64,000 bases of DNA from VXOI01 sp965261945 (GCA_965261945.1 CBDHEF010000002.1:2108001-2172000), one strand, 5' to 3'. Positions 48,259 through 57,208 are shown, numbered from the stretch's first letter. A program made the numbers and translations. The notes: generated by a model from the sequence alone, not told the origin.

Positions 48259-49284
48259 TCAGTATTCGACGCGGTAGACGCGGGCAGCCACATCGTGGAA
48301 CATATCGGCGCGCTCGGAGGCCGAGTGCTGGGTGGTCAGGCGCTTGAAGGCGTTGTACATCACCGTGTAGGAGTAGGACACCTTGTCCACGGGGAAGTTG
48401 CTCTCGAACATACATCGGTTGGGGCCGAACTGGTCGATGCAGTAGTCTATGAGCGGCTTCATGTCGGCCGCCAACTCCTCGGAGCTGACAGGCTTGGCGC
48501 GGGTGTGCCAGTCGAAGCCGGTGCGGGGCATACCGATGCCGCCCAGCTTGATGACCACGTTGGGAGCGGAAGCGGCGGCGGCGATGCCCTTGCGCCACTG
48601 GTCGAAGACCTCCTCGTCGCGTCCGGCGTAGGGGCCATCCCGCAACAGCCCGCCGATGTGGTTCAGGATGATGGTCAGGTTGGGCACGGCGCGGGCGAAC
48701 TCGGCCAGCTCCTGCATCTGGGGGAAGAACATCCAGCCTTCCAGCGTCAGGCCCATGTCGGCCAGCACACGGGCGCCGGCGCGGAAGTTGTCGCTGCTCA
48801 TCTGGCCCTCGGCCTTGTGGGCGGCGGTGTTCTCCACCTCCGGGTTCGGGTCCCAGGTGACGGAATGGCGGATGCCCCGGAAGCGGTTGGGGCTGGCCGC
48901 CTGCAATGCCTCCAGCGCCGGGCGCACGTTCTCGCCCAGGTTCAGGTTGGCGTGGCCGACGATGGACGCCGCCGCCTTGGCGGGGCCGTAGAGTCCGGTG
49001 TCGCTGGCGGCCGCCAGGCCCTGCACGAACTCCACCTCGCCCACCGGGCGCAACTCCTCGGGGCCGCCGGTGCGATACATCGAGCGGGCCTCGACGAACA
49101 CCGTCGAGCGCACGTTGTGGCCGCCGTTCAGGTCGTCGGCCAATTCGTGAAGCAGGTATCGCTGGAAGGGAATCCGCTCCGTGCGGAAGTCCCAGAAGTG
49201 GTGATGCGGGTCGCAAATGGGTATCTCCGGCTCCAGAGCCTCCTCCGGGGTCAAGGCGAGCCAGTCGTTGCCTCCGAACGGCAT
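48259..49284 (-). CDS. Amidohydrolase family protein
   Basis: 341 residues from ATG 49284, with GGAGG at correct spacing; an upstream TTG is in frame but less likely. Features: IPICDPHHHFWDF (HxH), STVFVEARSMYR, GEVEFVQGLAA, GIRHSVTWDPNPE, GLTLEGWMFFPQMQELAEFARAVPNLTIILNHIGG, VVIKLGGIGM and CMFESNFPVDK. The last is the N-F-P variant of the metal-site end, with glutamate-serine in place of the usual G-x-D. It resembles predicted metal-dependent TIM-barrel hydrolases of the 4-sulfomuconolactone/ L-fuconolactone hydrolase type (amidohydrolase 2). Lactone hydrolysis is possible, but the substrate is unknown. Confidence 0.86.
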   Translation of the reverse strand: MPFGGNDWLALTPEEALEPEIPICDPHHHFWDFRTERIPFQRYLLHELADDLNGGHNVRSTVFVEARSMYRTGGPEELRPVGEVEFVQGLAAASDTGLYGPAKAAASIVGHANLNLGENVRPALEALQAASPNRFRGIRHSVTWDPNPEVENTAAHKAEGQMSSDNFRAGARVLADMGLTLEGWMFFPQMQELAEFARAVPNLTIILNHIGGLLRDGPYAGRDEEVFDQWRKGIAAAASAPNVVIKLGGIGMPRTGFDWHTRAKPVSSEELAADMKPLIDYCIDQFGPNRCMFESNFPVDKVSYSYTVMYNAFKRLTTQHSASERADMFHDVAARVYRVEY

Positions 49285-49351
49285 AAGCGGGCCTCCGTAC
49301 AATTCGCTTTCGCTTCAGAATGTGAACCGGACAATGATAGCACAACAAAAA

Positions 49352-49437
49352 AATTCCCTCTCCCAAGGAGAGAGGGATAGGGTGAGGTGCTTTACTATTC
49401 TCCCTCTCCCTTGAGGGAGAGGGTTGGGGTGAGGGTG
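49352..49437 (+). repeat. Two direct palindromic units
   Basis: ATTCCCTCTCCCAAGGAGAG, AGGGATAGGGTGAGG (49352-49387) and TTCTCCCTCTCCCTTGAGGG, AGAGGGTTGGGGTGAGGGTG (49399-49437). Both share one orientation, upstream of the tRNA gene. Confidence 0.8.
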
Positions 49438-49474
49438 AAATTGCGCAGTGAAACGATGTTAGAAAAGAGGAAGC

Positions 49475-49550
49475 TGGTCGGGGTGAGTGGATTCGAACCA
49501 CCGGCCTCTACGTCCCGAACGTAGCGCGCTAGCCACTGCGCTACACCCCG
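49475..49550 (-). tRNA. tRNA-Pro (anticodon CGG), with encoded CCA
   Basis: Read on the minus strand from 49550, CGGGGTG forms the acceptor stem with CACCCCG, followed by discriminator A and an encoded CCA (49475-49477). The anticodon stem CTACG/CGTAG encloses the loop TTCGGGA, so the anticodon is CGG, reading CCG (Pro). The T arm CCGGTGGTTCGAATCCACTC is complete, and the D arm is GCGCAGTGGCTAGCGC. Confidence 0.96.
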
Positions 49551-49617
49551 ACACCAATATCTTACCACAGGGAGCGTGGAGCGCGCATAGGATCATTCCG
49601 CCTTCTCAGGGCTTATT

Positions 49618-49727
49618 ATTCTCCCTCTTCCTCTGGGGAAAGCTGGGGCGGGGATGAAATCCCGGAAGGCCGCAATTCCCTCTCACGAACCGGGAAGCCC
49701 TCACCCTCCCACGGAAGGAGAGTGAAC
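49618..49727 (-). repeat. Compound inverted repeat with conserved spacer, degenerate copy 4
   Basis: ATTCTCCCTCTTCCTCTGGG, GAAAGCTGGGGCGGG, then a spacer (GATGAAATCCCGGAAGGCCG, CAATTCCCTCTCACGAACCG, GGAAGCCC) and an inverted end (TCACCCTCCCACGGAAGGAG, AGTG). The spacer aligns with the reverse of that at 48096. It occupies the gap between the tRNA and the TlpA-like gene. Confidence 0.6.
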
Positions 49728-49774
49728 TACTGATAGACCCTATCGGCTTTGCCGGCGGGCTCCCGTATGTTTCC

Positions 49775-50386
49775 CTACTCGCCCAGCATCTCCTCGGCCT
49801 TCTCTATGAGCGTCTCTTCGTTGAGCGCGCCGGTCCAACTGCTGGCGACGGAGCCGTCGGCGTTGATGAAGATGGTGCTGGGCATTCCCAGAACGCGGTA
49901 GGAACTGATGACTGCCGCGTCTTCGGTGTAGCCCGCCGGGTATTCGGCTCCCACGTCGGCCAGCAGTTGGCGGGCCTGCTCCGGGGCGCCGAGGTTGGTG
50001 AACTGGCCCAGGTCTACGCCCAGCACCAGCACCCGGTCGCCGTATTCCTCATGAAATCTCTGGAAGTCGGGCATCTCGGCGCGGCAGGGGGGACACAGCC
50101 CGGCCCAGAAGTTGAGCACCACCGGCTTCTCGCCCAGCAGCGATGCCATATCCACCTGCTCGCCGCCGACCACGTCCTGCCCTTGGAACATGACGATGTT
50201 GAAGTTGGGCGCCATTTCCCCGGCATCGGTGACCGGCATACCCGTGCCGCTCTGGCTGCCGTTCTCTACTACCGGCATATCCGTGCCGCCCTCGCTGTCC
50301 GTTTCGCCGCCGCAGGCCAGCAGCGCCGCCAGCGTCAGCAGTAGCGCCACTGCGATGAACATCCCCGCCCGATGTCGCAAAATCAT
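49775..50386 (-). CDS. TlpA-like thioredoxin-domain lipoprotein
   Basis: 203 residues from ATG 50386. A lipoprotein signal (FIAVALLLTLAALLACGGE) is followed by a low-complexity linker with an imperfect internal repeat (GTDMPVVENGSQ / GTGMPVTDAGE). The redoxin domain is APNFNIVMFQGQDVVGGEQVDMASLLGEKPVVLNFWAGLCPPCRAEMPDFQRFHEEYGD, with redox motif CPPC. The conserved tryptophan before it is replaced by leucine (GLCPPC for xWCPPC). It ends GMPSTIFINADGSVASSWTG with the cis-proline loop. An extracytoplasmic thiol-disulfide oxidoreductase, perhaps serving exported proteins or cytochromes. It lies downstream of mfd on the same strand with a palindromic repeat between. Confidence 0.85.
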   Translation of the reverse strand: MILRHRAGMFIAVALLLTLAALLACGGETDSEGGTDMPVVENGSQSGTGMPVTDAGEMAPNFNIVMFQGQDVVGGEQVDMASLLGEKPVVLNFWAGLCPPCRAEMPDFQRFHEEYGDRVLVLGVDLGQFTNLGAPEQARQLLADVGAEYPAGYTEDAAVISSYRVLGMPSTIFINADGSVASSWTGALNEETLIEKAEEMLGE

Positions 50387-50443
50387 CCTTGCGTTCTCCC
50401 CTAACCCTCTCCTCAAAGAGAGGGAACTTTACGTACTCTGCCT

Positions 50444-53400
50444 TTAATCTCTTTGGGCATCATCGGCTGCCAGTTGGCGCATATTGTCCATGAAGACTTG
50501 AATCCGCTCCAGTGTGCGGGTCAGGCGGGCGAGCCATTGGTCCCCCAGGGGACGGAGGGGCATCTGAATCTGGGCGTTTCCCACCTGAGCGGCCGGGCCG
50601 AGGGCGCGCTGCAAGGGCGCCTTCGCTCCGCCCACCGGGTTCCTCAATGATATTACGATGGACTCGCCGGAGCGGATTACCGACTCGGCCCCGGCGGCGC
50701 TGGCTACGGCGCGGATTTCGGCCGCCTTGAGCAGGTTCTCCACTTCGTCGGGAACCGGGCCGAAACGGTCGAGCAGTTCCTCGCGTATCTCCGGCAACTC
50801 GCGCCGCTCGGTGAGCCTGGCCAGCCGCTGGTAGACGGACAGGCGCGTTGGCAGGTGCTCGATGTAGTCCTCCGGGATGCCGGCGTTCAGGGGCAGCTCC
50901 ACCCGTGTCGGCTCTTCCGGCACGGAGTCCTGGCCCAGAAGCCCGCCCCCCCCCTGCTCGCGCTCCAGTTCCCGCACGGCTTCATGCAAGAGTTGGGTGT
51001 AGAGGTCGAGGCCAACCTCCTGGATGTGTCCGCTCTGGTCGGCTCCCAGAATGTTGCCCGCGCCGCGTATCTCCAGGTCGCGCATGGCTATGCGGAAGCC
51101 CGCGCCCAGCTCCGACGCCTCCAGAATCGCCTGCAAGCGCATCTCTGCGGCGTCGGTTATGCGCCGGCCCCGGGGCGCCAGCAGGTAAGCGTAGGCGCGA
51201 TGCTGGCCGCGTCCGACGCGGCCCCGAAGCTGGTAGAGCTGCGCCAGCCCGAAGCGGTCGGCCCGCTCCACAATCAGAGTGTTGACGTTGGGCATATCCA
51301 GCCCCGACTCGATGATGGTGGTACAGACCAGCACATCGGCCTCGCCGTTGGCGAAGTCCATCATCACGTCTTCCAGCTCTGATTCGGCCATCTGGCCGTG
51401 GCCGATCAGGACGCGGGCCGTGGGGATCATCTCGCGGATTTCCACGGCCGCCTGGTGGATGCTCCTGACCCGGTTGTGGAGGTAGAAAACCTGGCCGCCG
51501 CGCTCCATCTCGCGCAGGATGGCCTCTTTGACCACTTCTTCCGAGTATTCCGACACGAAGGTCTTGACCGGCAGGCGGGCCTCGGGGGCCGACGACATGG
51601 ACGACAGATCGCGCAGGCCGGAGAGGGCCATGTTCAGCGTGCGCGGGATGGGCGTGGCGCTGAGGGTCAGCACGTCCACCTGGCGGCGAAGCTGCTTCAG
51701 CCGCTCCTTGTGGCTGACGCCGAATCTCTGCTCTTCGTCCACCACGGCCAGCCCCAGGTTCTTGAACTGCACGTCCTTTTGCAGCAGCCGGTGGGTGCCG
51801 ATAACAATGTCCACCTCCCCGGCCTTCAAGCCCTCGATGACCTGCTGCTGCTCCTTGGGAGTACGGAAGCGGCTTAGCACTTCAACGCGCACCGGGAAGG
51901 GGCTGAGCCGCTCGGTGAAGGTGGCGTAGTGCTGTTGAGCCAGCACCGTGGTCGGCACCAGCAGGCCCACCTGCATCCCGTCGCTGACCGTCTTGAAGGC
52001 CGCCCGGAGCGCCACCTCGGTCTTGCCATAGCCAACGTCGCCGCAGATGAGCCGGTCCATCGGCTGCTCCCGCTCCATGTCGGACTTGACGTCGTTGATG
52101 GCATTGGCCTGGTCTGGGGTTTCGATGTATGGGAAGGAGTCCTCCAATTCCCGCTGCCAGGCGGAGTCGGGGCTGAACTCGTGGCCTTTGACTAGCTGGC
52201 GGCTGGCATTGATGCGGATAAGTTCCTGGGCCATCTCTCGCGCTGCGCCCTTCACCTTCTGCTTGATGCGCGCCCAGTCGGCGGCGCCGAGGCGGGTCAG
52301 CGACGGTGAGTGCTCTTGGGCCCCGACATAGGCGCTGACCCGGTTCAGGTGGTCGGTGGGAACATATAGCTTGTCGCTTTCGGCGTATTCCAGCACCAGG
52401 TACTCTTTCTCGTCGCCCTTTTCGCCCATAAGCGTGGTGCCGGCAAACCGGGCCACGCCGTGGTCTATGTGGACGACAAAGACGCCCGGCTCCAGGTCGG
52501 CCAGCGATATATCCGGCCCGCGCTCGGCGCGGCGGGGGCGGTGCTGGCGGCGCTCCTTGGAGGTGCCGAACAGCTCGGCGTCGGTCAGCAGCTCCAGCCG
52601 GGCCGGTGCGTTCCGGACGCCCCCCCCTCTCTTCCCGCCCAGGGATAGGGAAGCAGAATTCTTGCTTTTCCCATTGACTGGAGAAGCGGCTGGCGTGGGC
52701 GTAAACTCCACGACCCAGCCGTTGAGCAGGGAACCGGGCACGATGCAGACCTGTCCCGGCGCGGGAGAGTCTGCCAGAGTGTCCTGCATCAAGGGGGTGA
52801 TGCCCTGCTGTTCAAGGATTTCGGCGAGGCGGCGGGCGTGCTGGGTCACGGCCACCACCGCCGCGCCATCGCTCTGCCTTCGCGTTATGTCTGCTGAAAG
52901 CTGCTCCAAGTGCCCGTAGTAGGGCGTGGCCGGCAGGAAGACATGGTCATCGTCGTCGCCCACCCACGTTTGCAGGTCCACGCACTTCAGGCCGCCTAGG
53001 CGGGCGGCGAACTCTTCCCAGGTCATGCAGGGCGAGGGGAAGTTGCCGGGCAGTTCGCCCCGCTCCTCTCGCGCCGTCCGCATTCGCTGGAAGCGTTCTT
53101 CCAGTTCCGACGCCTCGGCCTCCACGCGCCCGCCCCGCTCCAGCAGAACGGTCGCGTTTGGCCCCAGGTACTCCATCAGGGGGGTGCGATTCACCAGCCC
53201 GCTGTACAAGGAAAGGATCTCCGGGTTGGTCTCCGGCGCGCCGGGGTCGGTCAGCGACCGCAGTTCCTCTTCCATGCGCTCCCGGACGGCGGCGCTGCAA
53301 CGGGAGAAGTCCATAGCGGCGGCGCGGGCCGCCAGCGTTTCGGCCCCGGCCAGCTCCGGCAACTGTTCCCGCGCCGGGATGGGCCGCACCTCCTCCGCTG

Positions 53401-54226
53401 GGCCGACCGACCGTTGGGTCAGCGGGTCGAAGCGGCGGATGGTGTCGATTTCGTCGTCAAACAACTCGATGCGCAAAGGCAATTCGCAGTCGGGCGGGAA
53501 GATGTCGAGGATACCCCCGCGATGGCTGAATGCGCCGGGAGAGTCCACCACCGGCTCGTGGCGGTAACCGAGCGCCACCCACCGGGGCAGCACGTCGTCC
53601 AGCCGGACCCGGTCGCCCACCCGCAGGACCGGGTTGTATTCCCGCCCGGCCGGCGCGCTTGTGAACGGCGCTCGCCCGGCCATCAAACCCGGCGGCGCGG
53701 TGTAGAGCAGGGCCGAGCCGATGGAGCAGACCACCAGGGGCGAAGGGCAACACTCCCCCCCTGAACCGCTCTTTGACCGTTCATCCCGGGCTTGCCGAAA
53801 GACAGAGGAATCGGAACAGTCAACCTGCCCTGCCGAAGCTAGCGCGGCAAGGGCGGCGAGGCGCTGGTTGCTGGTGTTGGCATCCACGGCCAGACGCTCG
53901 AAGGGGAGCACCTCCGGCTCCGGCAACAGGTGCACGGGGGCATCCTCGCCCATCCAGCTCAGCAGTTGGTCGTGCAGGCGACGGGCGTCCTCCGGGCGAG
54001 GTGAGATGACCAGCAGCGGGCCGGGGCTGCGCCGGGCCAGGGACGCTATGAACGCCGGCCTGGCCCCCTGCCGCACCGTAGCCGTGCCGGTTTCACCGGA
54101 CACCGCCTGATCAAGGCTGCGGCAGAATTGCGGGTGGCGCTCCAGTAGATCCAGGATGCCATTGAGAGACATGAAACCGTCCGTGCGCTTGATTTGGTCT
54201 TCAGCCGTTCCGGCGCTGATTGCCAT
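50444..54226 (-). CDS. mfd: Transcription-repair coupling factor Mfd
   Basis: 1260 residues from ATG 54226 (an internal ATG at 54172 is an alternative). The UvrB-like N-terminal region ends in GGILDIFPPDCELPLRIELFDDEIDTIRRFDP. The RNA-polymerase-binding CarD-like domain is PDISLADLEPGVFVVHIDHGVARF...KLYVPTDHLNRVSAYVG. The translocase motifs are ICGDVGYGKTEVALRAAF (Walker A), VVDEEQRFGVSHKERLKQL (DEEQ), TLSATPIPRTLNMAL and ESGLDMPNVNTLIVERADRFGLAQLYQLRGRVGR, and a TRCF domain ends the protein. Mfd removes stalled RNA polymerase and recruits UvrA. It is about 100 residues longer than usual because of two low-complexity insertions, residues about 132-162 (DNA 53741-53833) and about 508-546 (DNA about 52590-52705). 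Both are probably repeat-derived and keep the frame. Confidence 0.95.
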   Translation of the reverse strand: MAISAGTAEDQIKRTDGFMSLNGILDLLERHPQFCRSLDQAVSGETGTATVRQGARPAFIASLARRSPGPLLVISPRPEDARRLHDQLLSWMGEDAPVHLLPEPEVLPFERLAVDANTSNQRLAALAALASAGQVDCSDSSVFRQARDERSKSGSGGECCPSPLVVCSIGSALLYTAPPGLMAGRAPFTSAPAGREYNPVLRVGDRVRLDDVLPRWVALGYRHEPVVDSPGAFSHRGGILDIFPPDCELPLRIELFDDEIDTIRRFDPLTQRSVGPAEEVRPIPAREQLPELAGAETLAARAAAMDFSRCSAAVRERMEEELRSLTDPGAPETNPEILSLYSGLVNRTPLMEYLGPNATVLLERGGRVEAEASELEERFQRMRTAREERGELPGNFPSPCMTWEEFAARLGGLKCVDLQTWVGDDDDHVFLPATPYYGHLEQLSADITRRQSDGAAVVAVTQHARRLAEILEQQGITPLMQDTLADSPAPGQVCIVPGSLLNGWVVEFTPTPAASPVNGKSKNSASLSLGGKRGGGVRNAPARLELLTDAELFGTSKERRQHRPRRAERGPDISLADLEPGVFVVHIDHGVARFAGTTLMGEKGDEKEYLVLEYAESDKLYVPTDHLNRVSAYVGAQEHSPSLTRLGAADWARIKQKVKGAAREMAQELIRINASRQLVKGHEFSPDSAWQRELEDSFPYIETPDQANAINDVKSDMEREQPMDRLICGDVGYGKTEVALRAAFKTVSDGMQVGLLVPTTVLAQQHYATFTERLSPFPVRVEVLSRFRTPKEQQQVIEGLKAGEVDIVIGTHRLLQKDVQFKNLGLAVVDEEQRFGVSHKERLKQLRRQVDVLTLSATPIPRTLNMALSGLRDLSSMSSAPEARLPVKTFVSEYSEEVVKEAILREMERGGQVFYLHNRVRSIHQAAVEIREMIPTARVLIGHGQMAESELEDVMMDFANGEADVLVCTTIIESGLDMPNVNTLIVERADRFGLAQLYQLRGRVGRGQHRAYAYLLAPRGRRITDAAEMRLQAILEASELGAGFRIAMRDLEIRGAGNILGADQSGHIQEVGLDLYTQLLHEAVRELEREQGGGGLLGQDSVPEEPTRVELPLNAGIPEDYIEHLPTRLSVYQRLARLTERRELPEIREELLDRFGPVPDEVENLLKAAEIRAVASAAGAESVIRSGESIVISLRNPVGGAKAPLQRALGPAAQVGNAQIQMPLRPLGDQWLARLTRTLERIQVFMDNMRQLAADDAQRD
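53741..53833 (-). repeat. REP-containing insertion in mfd
   Basis: On the minus strand this stretch contains TTTCGGCAAGCCCGGGATGA ACGG, close to the widespread REP-like sequence CCTTCGACAAGCTCAGGATG(AACGG), also seen near 20590 and 45670. It encodes a Cys/Ser/Lys-rich segment absent from other Mfd proteins. Confidence 0.55.
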
Positions 54227-54412
54227 GCGGGTTCCCGCCTTTATGCGTGGGCCGGGAACGCCGAATAAGGGGTCGGCTTGAAGCCCACCCCCTGTGGCAT
54301 TCTGCAACGCTGCAACGCGCCGTCATGCCTGTGCGTACCGTCGCGCGTTCTCCGTAACAATCCCCGGGCAAGAATCCCCGGGCAAGAATGCGGTCCGATG
54401 GCGGCGGAATCT

Positions 54413-54628
54413 CTAGTCGCCGGAGAGGATGTCCAGGAAGTTACCCAGCATGGAAGAGTCGCCCCGGAAAATCTCGGTGAAGCCGCACTGGGTGCAGGAC
54501 ACGGCGGTGAACTTCTTGTTCTGCATATCAAAAAAACGAGAATACTTGCCGGCGGTGCGAATCTCTTCCGTGGCGTATTGGTTGTTGTGGCGCTTTGAGC
54601 AGGAAAAGGTCGCCCCAGCGTATGCCAT
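54413..54628 (-). CDS. Small zinc-ribbon protein
   Basis: 71 residues from ATG 54628, with GGAGGG eight bases upstream. The sequence ATEEIRTAGKYSRFFDMQNKKFTAVSCTQCGFTEIFRGDSSMLGNFLDILSGD matches small nucleic-acid-binding zinc-ribbon proteins (C-x-x-C-G-x-T-E-F-Y end). Relatives have two CxxC knuckles. Here the second is intact (CTQC) but the first reads CSKRH, so arginine replaces the second cysteine and a histidine follows; zinc binding may be altered. It is a probable cytosolic protein of unknown role, on the same strand as mfd and about 190 bases upstream of it. Confidence 0.8.
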   Translation of the reverse strand: MAYAGATFSCSKRHNNQYATEEIRTAGKYSRFFDMQNKKFTAVSCTQCGFTEIFRGDSSMLGNFLDILSGD

Positions 54629-54748
54629 TTCCAAACCCTCCGGGCGTATTATCCGTGCAGACCGAGCATATCCTGTAAACCAGACTAATCCAACCTGTTT
54701 CCCGTTGCAAGGGCGGGGGCGCGGGTATTGGGCGGCTTTCCGGCGGGG

Positions 54749-55495
54749 CTACTGTCCGCGCAGGCGGCGGAGCTCCTCCCGCAGGCGCTCCGCCTCGGCC
54801 TGCGCGGCGTCCCGCTCTGCGGCGGTCCGGCGGTGGGCCGCGGTCTCTTCTGCAATGTTGTGCAAATACTGGCCGGTTTTTCGGTCGTAATACATCAGCC
54901 GAGGCCCTTGGGCGCACAGGCACAAATCCAGCGCCTGACTGTAACCCCAGAGCATCCCGTCGTCTTCCTGAGTCAGCTCCACGGGCCGATACGTGCCGTC
55001 CTCCAGCAAATCACCGGCCAGTGGGTAGCCGTAGTGGTGTCCTCCCGTGGGGTCGAAGCGCCAGTATTCGCCAATGCCGATGTCGGCAAAAAGGACTCGT
55101 TTGGGGCCCATGTCCCGGCGGCGGGTGCTGATGGACGCCACCTCCAGGGCGAAATCCGGGGGCTTGCCCGCTTCGTCTATGACATATCCATCCCGCTCCC
55201 GTATGGATTCGGTGTCCACGCCGAAAACGATATACATGTCGGGGCGTACCCGGCGCCGGCGCAAATCGTTGGGGTCGTAGAATACAAAACCGCCGGAATC
55301 CACCAGCGTATGTGGCTCGTGGGCGAAGTGGGCGCGGAGGATCTGGTCGGATTCGGCGATGGGCTCGGCCTGTCTCATGTCTTCACGCAGATATTCTGGT
55401 CCGGGACACTCGAAGCCTTCCGGCAAAATCCTGCGGTAGGGAAGGAACGGAGCGCCGTATTTAGAGACGCCGGGTTTAGAGATATTGGAGGTCAT
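54749..55495 (-). CDS. Uma2-type protein with C-terminal coiled coil
   Basis: 248 residues from ATG 55495; the upstream open extension has no start signal. Uma2 features: RVRPDMYIVFGVD (the PD motif), PDFALEVASISTRRRDMGPKRVLFADIGIGEYWRFDP (E-V-x-S with the lysine further on) and YGYSQALDLCLCAQGPRLMYYD. After the fold comes an Ala/Glu/Arg-rich helix (AAERDAAQAEAERLREELRRLRG) that probably forms a coiled coil. This longer subtype with a coiled coil is common in cyanobacteria and Chloroflexota. It is only distantly related to the three tandem copies at 2571-4389. Function unknown. Confidence 0.82.
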   Translation of the reverse strand: MTSNISKPGVSKYGAPFLPYRRILPEGFECPGPEYLREDMRQAEPIAESDQILRAHFAHEPHTLVDSGGFVFYDPNDLRRRRVRPDMYIVFGVDTESIRERDGYVIDEAGKPPDFALEVASISTRRRDMGPKRVLFADIGIGEYWRFDPTGGHHYGYPLAGDLLEDGTYRPVELTQEDDGMLWGYSQALDLCLCAQGPRLMYYDRKTGQYLHNIAEETAAHRRTAAERDAAQAEAERLREELRRLRGQ

Positions 55496-55690
55496 AGCGG
55501 CCCTCGCGCCACGCGGGCGGCGCCACGCGGGTGGATGGATCGGGACGACTCTGGGTTGAATGATAGCAGACTTGGAGGACTCCGGCGGGGCAGACTTGAG
55601 CAGGTATGATGCTATAATCGAAGCGCGAACAATGCCAGAGGCAGGCTCCTCCCCTCCTTCACCCATCCTTAAGCCGGGTGTCTTGTTTGA

Positions 55691-56890
55691 ATGTCCCTCA
55701 CCAGCCGGACCTCGCACACCACCCCACTATCTAACGCAGCTTCCCCGGGCGGTCCCCTTCCCCTCCAGTACCGGCGCATTGTGGTCAAGGCAGGCACTGC
55801 CATCCTGACCGAGGCGTCCGGGAGCGATGGCGGCGGGGGCGTCAACCTGACCGTCCTGGGCAGCATCGTCCGCCAGTTGTGCCAGCTAAAAGAGGAAGGG
55901 GCCGAGGTGATGCTGGTCACCTCCGGCGCCATCGCCGCCGGGCGGGCGGCCCTGGGCAGGCACGGCCCGCTTTCCCGCGACATCCGCTCCCGGCAGGTGT
56001 CCGCCGCCGTGGGACAAAGCCGGCTGATGCAGATTTACCAGGAGCAGTTCGGACAGCATGGCGTCACCGTGGCCCAGGCCCTGCTGACCTTCGGCGACCT
56101 GTCCAACCGGCAGTCCTACCTGAACGTCCGCAACACCCTCCACGGCCTGCTTGAGCTGGGGGTGGTGCCGCTGCTCAACGAGAACGACGTTGTCGCCGTG
56201 GACGAAATCGGCGCGGTCTTCGGGGACAACGACCGCCTGTCGGCGCTGGTGGCCAACCTTGTGGACGCCGACCTGCTGCTGATTCTAACCGATATAGACG
56301 GCCTTTACACCGCCGACCCCCGCGTTGACCCGTCGGCAACGCTCATCCCCCGCGTCGAGCGGGTGGACGAGCGCATCGAGGCAGCGGCGGGGCGGCACCT
56401 GCAACCCTGGGCGCGGGGCGGTATGCCCACCAAGCTGGACGCGGCCCGCCTGGTCACCACGTCGGGCATCCCCATGATCATGGCCCACGGGCGGGACGAC
56501 GGCGTGGCGCTGCGGGCGGCCCACGGCGAGCCGGTGGGCACCTTTTTCCAAGCCGCCGATGAGAAGATGGAGGCGCGCAAGCGCTGGATGCTCAGCGGCA
56601 TCTCACAGCGCGGTCAGGTGACCGTGGACGACGGCGCCGTGGCCGCCCTGACGGAGCATCACCGCAGCCTGCTGCCCGCCGGGGTGCGACGGGCCGACGG
56701 CGGCTTCGCTCGCGGCGACGCCGTGTTCATCGCCGACGGCTCCGGCAGGCGAATCGCCTGCGGCATAGCCAACTACAGCGCCGACGACGTCCAGCGCATC
56801 CGCGGCCTGCGTTCCGGCAAAATCGAGGAAACCCTCGGCTACCACTACGGTCAGGAGGTCGTCCACCGCAACAACCTGGTGCTGCTGTAA
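55691..56890 (+). CDS. proB: Glutamate 5-kinase
   Basis: 399 residues from ATG 55691; no strong ribosome site is seen, and the first 25 residues are poorly conserved. The amino-acid-kinase domain has RRIVVKAGTAILTE, LVTSGAIAAGRAALG, AAVGQSRLMQIYQEQF, QALLTFGDLSNRQSYLNVRNTLHGLL, PLLNENDVVAVDEI, FGDNDRLSALVANLVDADLLLILTDIDGLYTADPR and GGMPTKLDAARLV. A C-terminal PUA domain (SRRIACGIANYSADDVQRIRGLRS type) follows. It makes glutamyl-5-phosphate in proline synthesis. The partner proA is at 57471, separated by a hicBA pair, so the proBA operon is interrupted by a toxin-antitoxin insertion. Confidence 0.95.
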   Translation: MSLTSRTSHTTPLSNAASPGGPLPLQYRRIVVKAGTAILTEASGSDGGGGVNLTVLGSIVRQLCQLKEEGAEVMLVTSGAIAAGRAALGRHGPLSRDIRSRQVSAAVGQSRLMQIYQEQFGQHGVTVAQALLTFGDLSNRQSYLNVRNTLHGLLELGVVPLLNENDVVAVDEIGAVFGDNDRLSALVANLVDADLLLILTDIDGLYTADPRVDPSATLIPRVERVDERIEAAAGRHLQPWARGGMPTKLDAARLVTTSGIPMIMAHGRDDGVALRAAHGEPVGTFFQAADEKMEARKRWMLSGISQRGQVTVDDGAVAALTEHHRSLLPAGVRRADGGFARGDAVFIADGSGRRIACGIANYSADDVQRIRGLRSGKIEETLGYHYGQEVVHRNNLVLL

Positions 56891-56926
56891 AGAAACCGGA
56901 CATGGAGGGCACAGAGGAGATGGAAG

Positions 56927-57208
56927 ATGGGAGTAGTACTGCCATCAGCGCCGCCTGACGAATTGCTGGCCGAATACATCGAGGTGGCCATGCGGGATGC
57001 CGATTACATGATTTTTGTCGAAGACGGAACCTACTATGGTGAAATCTTTGGGTTTGACGGGGTATGGGCCAACGCCGACACTCTCGAAGAGTGCCGCCGG
57101 GAACTTGCTGAGGTATTGGAAGGCTGGATACTCCTGGGTATTGAACGGGGCCACCCTATTCCTGTACTGCCCTCAATAGACCTTATGCCAAAAGAAAAGA
57201 GCGCCTAG
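56927..57208 (+). CDS. hicB: HicB-type antitoxin 2
   Basis: 93 residues from ATG 56927. YIEVAMRDADYMIFVEDGTYYGEIFGFDGVWANADTLEECRRELAEVLEGWILLGIERGHPIPVLP is the HicB antitoxin pattern (W/Y-x-G-E-I-x-G-x-x-G-V-W-A-x-A-x-T-L-x-x-C-R-x-x-L-x-E-V-L-E-x-W). It ends in a Lys-rich tail (LMPKEKSA). Its stop overlaps the hicA start by one base (TAGTG). The pair lies between proB and proA, all in the same direction, and is probably co-transcribed with them. Confidence 0.88.
   Translation: MGVVLPSAPPDELLAEYIEVAMRDADYMIFVEDGTYYGEIFGFDGVWANADTLEECRRELAEVLEGWILLGIERGHPIPVLPSIDLMPKEKSA

Noticed and set aside
13759..49437. Repeated palindromes as a CRISPR array
   Set aside because: Units are scattered singly or in pairs over tens of kilobases without regular spacing or unique spacers, and no cas genes are present.
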